Shown: positions 15,476 to 21,999 of the stretch, in pieces | Layout: every line of letters starts with the position of its first letter | Numbering within the stretch: the first letter of the stretch is position 1 | Assembly: GCA_964588665.1 (NCBI GenBank) | Contig: CAZPQQ010000024.1 | Coordinates: forward strand, 1-39,883 | Source of the DNA: UBA2160 sp964588665 | GTDB lineage: Bacteria > Chloroflexota > Dehalococcoidia > Lucifugimonadales > UBA1123 | Reading direction: 5' to 3' | Length of the DNA stretch: 39,883 nt | Translations under genes and position numbers: made by a program | The notes under the pieces: model-generated | What the model saw: only the letters and a program-made list of their open reading frames with translations | Databases searched by the model: none | What the model was told of the DNA's origin: nothing

Positions 15476-16204
15476 TCAGCGGTCTTTGCGGCGGGGAAGG
15501 TCGTGGACCTCCCTGTCGATTTGCGTGATGTGTTCGTGCATGGCCATCTGGGCCGAACGCGGGTCCCGGCTTTCGATGGCGGCCAGGATGCCTTGGTGCG
15601 AACGAAGCGACTTGGCGGAGCGTTCAGGTGACATCAGCGATTCCTCGCGGCTCTGACTGAGGATGCCGGATATGGCCTGGTTCACCGCGACCAGCGCAGA
15701 GTTCTTCGTGGCGTTCGCTATGGCTTGGTGGAAGGCGATGTCGTAGGCAACTCCCGAGCGGCCCGCTTCGATTTCCGTCTTTTGCTCGCGAAGGATCTCC
15801 CGCAACCTGTCGATGTCGGACTGCGAGGCACGGTCGGCGGCTAGCGAGACGACATGCGGTTCGAGGAGCAGCCTCATTTCGAAGACATCTTCCGCGCCGT
15901 CGCCGGACTCGTTCAACAGCGACGAAAACGCTTGCACGATCGTTTCGATCACGTCCTCGGTCACGAACGTCCCGGCGCCGGGACGGATCACGATCAAGCC
16001 CTTCTGGTCGAGAAGCCGCATGGCCTCGCGGACCGACGCACGGCTGACTCCCATCTGTTGAGCGAGTTCACGTTCCGGAGGCAGTTTATCGCCGGGTTGG
16101 AGGGCGCCGTCGCGGACCAAGCCGTAGATCTGCGCGACGATCTCCTCGGGGATCCGAGTCTTCTTGATGGACCGTAGCAATGTGCGCCTCGTAGTCGTAA
16201 ACAT
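15476..16204 (-). CDS. FadR-type GntR transcriptional regulator (FCD domain)
   Basis: A 242-residue regulator. A winged helix-turn-helix of the GntR type occupies about residues 18-80 (LPPERELAQQMGVSRASVREAMRLL and the GAGTFV wing). The all-helical FCD ligand domain follows, with the metal-site pattern of FHQAIANAT, RSHQGILAAI and MHEHI. FCD domains sense small organic acids such as lactate, gluconate, glycolate or acyl-CoA. It heads the oxidoreductase operon and has a palindrome just upstream of its start, so autoregulation by a substrate-type acid is likely. The ATG at 16204 has no ribosome site. A TTG at 16178-16180 preceded by GAGG is an alternative start. Confidence 0.92.
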   Translation of the reverse strand: MFTTTRRTLLRSIKKTRIPEEIVAQIYGLVRDGALQPGDKLPPERELAQQMGVSRASVREAMRLLDQKGLIVIRPGAGTFVTEDVIETIVQAFSSLLNESGDGAEDVFEMRLLLEPHVVSLAADRASQSDIDRLREILREQKTEIEAGRSGVAYDIAFHQAIANATKNSALVAVNQAISGILSQSREESLMSPERSAKSLRSHQGILAAIESRDPRSAQMAMHEHITQIDREVHDLPRRKDR

Positions 16205-16208
16205 CAGG

Positions 16209-16219
16209 TGGTCTGACCA
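16209..16219 (-). promoter_or_regulatory. Likely operator of the FadR-type regulator
   Basis: TGGTCTGACCA is a perfect 11-base palindrome with one central base, matching the TGGTnnnACCA core bound by FadR/PdhR/LldR-type regulators. It lies between the predicted transcription start and the regulator's first codon, where binding would block transcription of the whole operon. Confidence 0.7.
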
Positions 16220-16228
16220 ATCCGCCCG

Positions 16229-16257
16229 ATTATGACAGCGCTAACAAGGTCTGTCAA
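16229..16257 (-). promoter_or_regulatory. Sigma70-type promoter of the regulator-oxidoreductase operon
   Basis: On the minus strand TTGACA (16252-16257), 17 bases, CATAAT (16229-16234). Transcription would start near 16222, giving a leader of about 18 bases that contains the operator. Confidence 0.75.
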
Positions 16258-16655
16258 CAACCGTCGATTGGGCATCCGTACCAGAAGATCGACCTATTCA
16301 CCTGAGAGCATCTGACCTTCATGAACTCCCGTGGTCGAGCGCGGTTGAGGGATCGTTAGGTGAGTGTGCACTCAGTCTCGCAAAGGTCCGTATAAGCCAC
16401 GTTTGACCCGCCCCTCTCCGAGGAGTTGAGGCCGAGTCGTCCGGCGAGCTGGATTCGGCGTCATTGCCCCGATGTGCCGAGTATGGTGGGGGTGCAGGGG
16501 GCACAGCCCCCGCAGGGGTTTGGGGCGTCCCCAAGACTACTTTCGGGCGGGCGGGCGGGACCAGAACTCCGTGGGGGGAAGAGGTTCTTGCCGATTTGCC
16601 GAATCCAGGAGTTGTTGAAACGTCCAGGCCCTTGCGCCACGACCCAGCCTCGCGG
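16258..16655. other. Intergenic stretch without a supported gene
   Basis: About 400 bases between the two divergent promoters. Short open frames exist on both strands, but none has a recognisable motif or a good ribosome site. The only structure I see is the pair of GC-rich hairpins at 16497-16534, followed by a GGGC tandem run at 16545-16558. Confidence 0.5.
16497..16534. repeat. Twin GC-rich hairpins (REP-like)
   Basis: GGGGGC-ACA-GCCCCC (16497-16511) is followed eight bases later by TTGGGG-CGT-CCCCAA (16520-16534). Both are perfect 6-bp stems with 3-base loops. Neither is followed by a T tract, so a terminator is unlikely. Twin hairpins of this form are typical of dispersed REP-like elements, though no second copy is in the window. 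Confidence 0.5.
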
Positions 16656-16684
16656 TTGACACGTGGGAGCGCTGTGCCTAACAT
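16656..16684 (+). promoter_or_regulatory. Promoter of the haloacid dehalogenase gene
   Basis: TTGACA (16656-16661), 17 bases, TAACAT (16679-16684). The predicted start near 16691 leaves a 62-base leader. Confidence 0.6.
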
Positions 16685-16753
16685 GCGAGTCTGAACAGAG
16701 ACAACATTGCTGGCGGCGCTGCACGAAGACTACGCGCGATTGGGAGGGCAGGC

Positions 16754-17470
16754 ATGGGGCTAGAGAATGTGAAGGCTTTGACGTTCGACGTATTCGGCAC
16801 GGTGGTGGACTGGCGCGGCAGTATCACCCGTGAAGGGCGGAAACTCGGGGACGCCAAAGGCATCACCGGCGTCGACTGGGTCGAGTTCGCGGACGCCTGG
16901 CGGGGCGGATACCGGCCGTCGATGAACCTTGTACGGACGGGAAAACTGCCCTGGACGAAGATCGACGTTCTCCACCGCATGGTGCTCGACGACCTCCTGG
17001 TGAAGTACAACATCACCGGCCTTTCCGAGGACGAAAAAGTCGATTTCAACAAAGCCTGGCATCGTCTCGACCCTTGGCCGGATTCGGTGTCGGGGCTCGC
17101 TCGTTTGAAATCGCGATACATAATCTCGACACTGTCCAACGGGAACGTCGCGTTGCTGACGAACATGGCAAAGTGGGGCGGGTTGCCGTGGGACTGCATC
17201 CTCTCCGCGGAGAGCGTCCACCACTACAAACCCGATCCTGAATCCTACCTCGGCGCAGCGGACCTGTTGGGCGTCGAGCCTTCGGAAGTCATGATGGTGG
17301 CGGCCCACAAGCGCGACCTGAAGTCGGCCAGCGAAGTGGGGCTGCGCACGGCCTTCGTTGCGAGACCACACGAGTTCGGCCCTGACGTCGACGTTGACGT
17401 CGAACCCGAAGATTGGATCGATGTACACGGCGCCGATTTCAGGGACCTCGCGTCGAACCTGGGACTGTGA
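16754..17470 (+). CDS. Haloacid dehalogenase, type II (HAD superfamily)
   Basis: A 238-residue HAD hydrolase most like L-2-haloacid dehalogenases. Motif I is LTFDVFGTVVDW, with the nucleophile Asp near residue 12. Motif II Ser/Thr lies in ISTLSNGN, the motif III Lys in HHYKPDPESY, and the last motif in MMVAAHKRDL. The family hydrolyses carbon-halogen bonds in short 2-haloacids to 2-hydroxyacids, though several close homologues are phosphatases. An ATG with GGGAGG at the right spacing and a promoter upstream support the start. It is transcribed toward the phosphofructokinase gene, with a tandem repeat element between. Confidence 0.88.
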   Translation: MGLENVKALTFDVFGTVVDWRGSITREGRKLGDAKGITGVDWVEFADAWRGGYRPSMNLVRTGKLPWTKIDVLHRMVLDDLLVKYNITGLSEDEKVDFNKAWHRLDPWPDSVSGLARLKSRYIISTLSNGNVALLTNMAKWGGLPWDCILSAESVHHYKPDPESYLGAADLLGVEPSEVMMVAAHKRDLKSASEVGLRTAFVARPHEFGPDVDVDVEPEDWIDVHGADFRDLASNLGL

Positions 17471-17480
17471 TTGTGAACAG

Positions 17481-17543
17481 GGCTCGGCCTAAAGACCGAG
17501 GCCACGAGGCGCTGGTGCTCTGGCCGTTCGCGGCCAAGCCTGG
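17481..17543. repeat. 63-base inverted-repeat element, locus 2 copy A
   Basis: The unit opens with GGCTCGGCC and closes with GGCCAAGCCTGG, imperfect inverted repeats. Near the end is a 6-bp hairpin, TGGCCG-TTCG-CGGCCA, with a stable TTCG tetraloop. Copy B, 72 bases downstream, is identical at 58 of 63 positions. Confidence 0.75.
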
Positions 17544-17552
17544 ATCGTCGCA

Positions 17553-17615
17553 GGCTCGGCCTAAAGACCGAGGCCACGAATCGCCGGTGCTCTGGCCGTT
17601 CACGGCCACGCCTGG
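17553..17615. repeat. 63-base inverted-repeat element, locus 2 copy B
   Basis: Second tandem copy, with a TTCA loop in place of TTCG. The copies differ at five positions, two of them in the loop and the base after the last stem, so both stems are kept. The same blocks in reverse orientation lie at 5-121. Confidence 0.75.
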
Positions 17616-17647
17616 TGCCGCGCCCTTATTTGCAAGCGAATAAGCAC

Positions 17648-18832
17648 GTGACCACTCGTCTGAACAACGCCCTTGTCATGCAATCCGGCGGTTGCACGAA
17701 CGTACTCAACGGCAGCCTCTTCGGAATCGTATCCGAAGCCGCCGACGCGGGTGCTTTCGGTCGCATTCACGGCGCCTCGCACGGTCTCGAAGGTCTGCTC
17801 GAAGGCAAGACCGTCGAGCTGACCGGCGTTCCGCAGGCGACTTGGAACCGGGTTAAGCGCAGTCCAGGCGCGGCGCTCGGATCGACTCGGCGGAAGCTCA
17901 CTTCGGAGGATGTGCCTATCGTGTTGGACCGGCTCGCTGCTCTGGGCATTGGCTATTGGTTCATCATAGGCGGCAATGACTCTGCTGAGACCGGACACAC
18001 CCTTTCGCTTGAGGCGGCGAAGGCCGGGTACGATCTCACCGTGGTCAACGTCCCCAAGACCATAGACAACGATCTGGTGATGACTGACCACTGTCCGGGC
18101 TACGGCAGCGCCGCAAGGTTCGTGGCGTTGGCTGCAATGGGCGCCGGCGCCGACGCCGAGGCGATGGGCATGGCATCGCCGATCACGATCCAGGAAGTGA
18201 TGGGCAGGGACACCGGATGGCTGGCAGCCGCCGCAGCCCTCGGCCGGCGAGAGGAGCGCGACGCTCCCCACGTGATCTGCCTGCCCGAGACGCCGGTCGA
18301 TGAAGATCGATTCGTGTCCCAGATCGAGGCCGTGTACACGCGATTCGGGTTCGCGGTCGCCGTCGTATCCGAGAACGCCCGGAGCGTGGACGGAGTCCTG
18401 GGGGGCCAGTCCGAGCCGTGGTTTGTCGACGACTTCGGCCATCCTTACTACGACGGCCCAGCCCGCTACCTCGGTCGACTCGTCAGCAAGCGTCTGGGCG
18501 TACGAACTCGCTACGAGAAACCCGGCACGATCCAGCGGTCGTTCGTCGCTGCGGCTTCGCGACGGGACCTCACCGAGGCCGAGATGGCCGGGCGCGCCGC
18601 GGTTCGAGCCGCCAAGGACGGTCACAGCGATGTGATCGTTACTCTGGAGCGAGCGCCCGGCGCCGCGTACGAGTGCACTACCGGTCTTGCCCCGCTCGAA
18701 GCCGTCGGAGGCAAAGTCAGAACCATGCCTCCCGAATTCCTCGATGCAGCCACCGGAGAGCTCAAACCCGCGTTCCTCCGGTACCTCAGACCGTTGGTGA
18801 GCCGTCTACCCAGGTTTGCTCGCCTGGGGTAA
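17648..18832 (+). CDS. Phosphofructokinase, PPi-dependent type
   Basis: A 394-residue phosphofructokinase family A protein. Motifs are MQSGGCTNVLNGSL at the N-terminus, GGNDSAETG, VPKTIDND and VMGRDTGWLAA. Asp in GGND and Lys in PKTIDND are the residues that mark diphosphate-dependent enzymes, where ATP enzymes have Gly at both sites. It would therefore interconvert fructose 6-phosphate and fructose 1,6-bisphosphate with PPi, serving both glycolysis and gluconeogenesis. The GTG at 17648 fits the family N-terminus. The frame is open to 17615, but that would begin inside the repeat element. The ribosome site is weak. Confidence 0.9.
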   Translation: MTTRLNNALVMQSGGCTNVLNGSLFGIVSEAADAGAFGRIHGASHGLEGLLEGKTVELTGVPQATWNRVKRSPGAALGSTRRKLTSEDVPIVLDRLAALGIGYWFIIGGNDSAETGHTLSLEAAKAGYDLTVVNVPKTIDNDLVMTDHCPGYGSAARFVALAAMGAGADAEAMGMASPITIQEVMGRDTGWLAAAAALGRREERDAPHVICLPETPVDEDRFVSQIEAVYTRFGFAVAVVSENARSVDGVLGGQSEPWFVDDFGHPYYDGPARYLGRLVSKRLGVRTRYEKPGTIQRSFVAAASRRDLTEAEMAGRAAVRAAKDGHSDVIVTLERAPGAAYECTTGLAPLEAVGGKVRTMPPEFLDAATGELKPAFLRYLRPLVSRLPRFARLG

Positions 18833-19006
18833 TTCGGGATTCGCGACCGTGCCAGCCCCGCAGGAGCACGAGCCGCAACTTCGCTCATCAGACGATGCGT
18901 GGGTAGATTAGCGCCCCGCCCATGAGGCGACAGCAGATCGCGAGATCTTTCCCGCTTTTCGGGACTCCGCATCTACCATTCGACATTCGAGCAGCTACGC
19001 CCCGTC

Positions 19007-20094
19007 TCAGACTTCTTCCAGACCCGGGAGAGTGGTGATGATGCTGAGGATCCGGTCCAAGCCAGAGTTGGTCTTCAAAGCCTGCCGGCAGATCTGATCT
19101 AGTTGCGCTTCCTTGCTGACACCGGACTCGAACTGCACGTATTCGAAAGATGGTCCTGCGTTTACGTCAGCGCCCTCTGAGATCGGCTGTTGCATCATCA
19201 TCTTGGCCAGTTGCGGCATCACTGAAGCCATTACGGAGAACAACCCTCGGAAAACGATTTCGTGTTTCCTGTCCGAATCGGTGACCGCGAATATCTCCTC
19301 CAGTGCGACCAGCATGTAGGAGTAGCATCCGTTGAACAGGTGAGACAGGTCTTTAAGCGGTCCTGAGTATTCGGCACTCTTGGGGTTCTTTACGACGGGC
19401 CACACGTCGCCGAGCGGCACGTCGCCGTCCGCGATGCGTTCAAATTTGTAGTAGTGGGCCAGCTCACGCTTGGTGGGATCGTCGTAGTGCGAATCCCGGA
19501 TTCCCTCGCCTTGTTCGATGATGATCTGTATCGCTGAGATCGCCGACTCCAGGTCGGTGACTGGGCCCAGCTCACCCGTGTCCGAGATCTCCGGCATGTA
19601 ACCTTCGGTAAGCTGTTTGCGGGGGTCGTTATCGGTGAAAAAATTGATTTCCTTGCTCTTGAGAGATCGACTTGAAGCCGTTCTCCACGCTCAAATAGAA
19701 CTGACCGATTGTGTCGAAATTGTCATCTTCAGGTACCGCGTCGATCTCTTCTGGTTGCTCGATGGCCATGTAGATGTTTCTCACGAAATCGACCGAGCAC
19801 CTTTCTAGGTTGACGGTGAAGCCTTCCCTATGGTGGGGCACGGGGCCCGGATAGCTGGGGAAAATGTCCTTGTGGTAGAATCGAGGTTGCCCTCCGACCG
19901 CCACGAGCAGGTTCGACGCCAGGGCCCACGTGTAGCATCTCCTCTACAACGACGCCTTTAAAGACGGCCGCCGCCTCCGACCCGCCCTCTTTGATCGAAT
20001 ACATCGCGTACAGATAGGTCGGGATGGTCGTCAGCTCGACCTGGATTGCCCACTGCAGGTGTGCCCTTAAATCCTGGACGGTAGTAATGGCCAT
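19007..20094 (-). CDS. VioB-type ferritin-like protein, two frameshifts
   Basis: The pieces together make a protein of about 362 residues of the iminophenyl-pyruvate dimer synthase/ferritin-like family (VioB/RebD N-terminal type). The helix with LRAHLQWAIQVELTTIPTYLYAMYSIK and VVVEEMLHV carries the Glu and His metal ligands, followed by GGQPRFYHKDIFPSYPGPVPH. Frame breaks: one extra base at the GGGCCC of 19922-19927, restoring HVGLASNLLVAVGGQP, and one extra base in the six-A run at 19638-19643, restoring NQFFTDNDPRKQLTEGYMPE. Some relatives make bis-indole precursors, but no other pathway gene is here. The ATG at 20094 lies 28 bases after the SLOG-2TM stop; a GCAACGTTGC palindrome sits in that gap. 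Confidence 0.75.
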
Positions 20095-20122
20095 AATGCG
20101 GATACCCCTTAGCAACGTTGCG

Positions 20123-21721
20123 CTATACGTGTAGCTCAAAATCATGGAATTTCATGACCGTGAACCAGTCTTGGTTCTCTTCCAGCATCGTGGATTCTGC
20201 TTCGAGCGAGGCAAGCCTGAGCGTGGAGACATCGGGCGCCCTCCTGATCCGGTCGGCGATTGCTCGGAGGACCGGCGCCATCGCATTGAAGTTCGCGGCG
20301 TTGCGTTCGTATTCTCTTTGCGCTCGGATGCCGCTCAGTGAACCCGCGAGAGCAGGCAGACTAAGGGCTAGCATTATCAACACGTTGCTTACGGAGATCA
20401 CGGACCCATGCTCGTCGTGGCCGCCGATTTCCAATGCGTGCAGCATCGCGGCCAGCAGCGTAGCCCCGAATAAGGCCGCGATGGCATAGGATATCTGGCG
20501 ATGGCGCCGTTCGTTGTGATGGGCTGCTCTCTGATGATAATCGGCCTGGTTTTGGACCCAGGCGCTTGCCAGGAACGTTCTCAGGTGGTCGATGCCCTGA
20601 TCGACCAGAGGGCGTGGGCGCTGTCTCCAAACCTCCTCGAACGCTCTTCCCAGCCAATCATCCGAAGACGCTCCCGCGCGGGTCGATTCCGATCCGGCCG
20701 GACTGCTGTCCTCCTGATCGACCACGCCGATATACAGGGCTGCCCGGAAGCGCTCCGCCAGGAATCGATGGGAGAGCCACATCCTCTGTAATTGCCACCG
20801 CCGGCCCAGATAAAGAATCGCCAAGAGCGTGACCATCAGACCGACCTCTATCCAGATGAGCTTTGGATAATCGGGGAAGAACAGCAACTGGCCCGCAATG
20901 ACGATGACTGCCAACGCCGCGGTCAGAAACAGCACCGTGCTGAAGGCGAAATAGAGCGCCTGGTAACGCTGGGCGATGGCGTCGGCCTTCGTCTGATAGG
21001 GCAAGATCCACTCTAGGTAAGGCTGTATCTTCGCGGGCTCGATCCCCGCGGTCTGAGATTCATTCACGATCTCTCGGCTCTCCCGTTCGATCTCGCTGCG
21101 CATCTTGCTTGTGCCGATACTCGATTTGTTGAATGAAGCGATCCTGTCCACAGGCTCGCGGTCGATGCCGTCGCCCGGTTCAAATTCGATTCGGTATGGC
21201 GGCTCGGTGGAGACCCAGATAACGGGCTCTCCCGCTTGGCGTGCGTGTTCCACGACGGCTCCGGTGCCTCCCTGGCCTCGCGCAGGTTTGCCGTCCCACA
21301 GCGCGATGAGCACGTCGGACCGTTCGACCACGAACTTGCCCGTGATCTCGTATGCTTCATCCGACGTTTCAGATTCCGGCATGACTGTGACATGCGTTGC
21401 CCGATCCAACAACTCGTGAAACTCGCTTTTAGACTCGTCGGTCTTGAAATCCTCGAGGTATTGTTCAAGGGGCATTGGGAGAGGCGCCGACAGGACCGTG
21501 TTTTCGTCTGCCAACGCCGCCCGGGCGACCAACCGATCCGCGCCCTCGGCGAGTGGAGAGATGATATGTAGGTGGACCGGCAGATGGTCGGCCCTCGATG
21601 CCAGCTCACGCACTCGGTTGAGCGCGTCTTGAACTGGCGCCATCAGGGCGTCGTGGTCGGACAATTGCCTGTGGCCGGTGACCCCGATGCGCAGCCGGTA
21701 AGGTATTGTTGTGTTCGCCAT
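20123..21721 (-). CDS. SLOG-domain protein with 2TM (SLATT/DUF4231-type) effector
   Basis: A 532-residue protein. The first 200 residues look like a SLOG nucleotide-sensing Rossmann domain: RIGVTGHRQLSDHDAL near the N-terminus, ISPLAEGADRLVARAAL, and VLIALWDGKPARGQGGTGAVVEHA. From about residue 255 there are two pairs of transmembrane helices with the charged linker pattern of SLATT (SMODS- and SLOG-associating 2TM effector) domains. Such proteins are predicted pore-forming effectors triggered by a nucleotide ligand. The ATG at 21721 is preceded by AAAGG. It forms an operon with the ferritin-like gene and is divergent from the TIR-STAND gene. The frame is intact, unlike both neighbours. Confidence 0.8.
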   Translation of the reverse strand: MANTTIPYRLRIGVTGHRQLSDHDALMAPVQDALNRVRELASRADHLPVHLHIISPLAEGADRLVARAALADENTVLSAPLPMPLEQYLEDFKTDESKSEFHELLDRATHVTVMPESETSDEAYEITGKFVVERSDVLIALWDGKPARGQGGTGAVVEHARQAGEPVIWVSTEPPYRIEFEPGDGIDREPVDRIASFNKSSIGTSKMRSEIERESREIVNESQTAGIEPAKIQPYLEWILPYQTKADAIAQRYQALYFAFSTVLFLTAALAVIVIAGQLLFFPDYPKLIWIEVGLMVTLLAILYLGRRWQLQRMWLSHRFLAERFRAALYIGVVDQEDSSPAGSESTRAGASSDDWLGRAFEEVWRQRPRPLVDQGIDHLRTFLASAWVQNQADYHQRAAHHNERRHRQISYAIAALFGATLLAAMLHALEIGGHDEHGSVISVSNVLIMLALSLPALAGSLSGIRAQREYERNAANFNAMAPVLRAIADRIRRAPDVSTLRLASLEAESTMLEENQDWFTVMKFHDFELHV

Positions 21722-21887
21722 CGCGCCTTTCAAATGATCCGGAAGCGGAAGAATCGCTGTCTGTGCCGGTTACGAGCAGCCAGGCTGAGATTGCTGCACA
21801 TTCAGGCATTCGGATTGGGCGCCCCGCGTATGCCAATGGGCGTCGATTACCTGTAGCGCATTCCTGTTCGCGGATTGACTGCTTAGC

Positions 21888-21916
21888 TTGGCATTGATAA
21901 ACTCGAATTCTACAAT
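21888..21916 (+). promoter_or_regulatory. Promoter of the TIR-STAND gene
   Basis: TTGGCA (21888-21893), 17 bases, TACAAT (21911-21916), each one mismatch from consensus. Transcription would begin near 21923, leaving a leader of about 77 bases. Confidence 0.7.
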
Positions 21917-21934
21917 AATAACCACGCAAAGTGT

Positions 21935-21952
21935 CAGGTTCATGCGAACCTG
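21935..21952 (+). promoter_or_regulatory. Hairpin in the TIR-STAND leader, attenuator-like
   Basis: CAGGTTC-ATGC-GAACCTG is a perfect 7-bp stem followed after two bases by GTTTTAC. It resembles a weak intrinsic terminator inside the leader, 12 bases after the predicted start. It could equally be an operator dyad. Confidence 0.4.
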
Positions 21953-21999
21953 GCGTTTTACATTCGCCAAACCGGGCATGGTGATATCCGGAAGGGCTC

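Noticed and set aside
17481..17615. CRISPR array
   Set aside because: Only two units with a nine-base gap, and the repeats are themselves 63 bases with internal hairpins. There are no cas genes.
17600..18625. 341-codon open frame antisense to phosphofructokinase
   Set aside because: The phosphofructokinase motifs are continuous on the plus strand; the antisense frame has none.
18950..18964. Terminator between phosphofructokinase and the ferritin-like gene
   Set aside because: The stem is only 5 bp (TCCCG/CGGGA) and no T tract follows on either strand.
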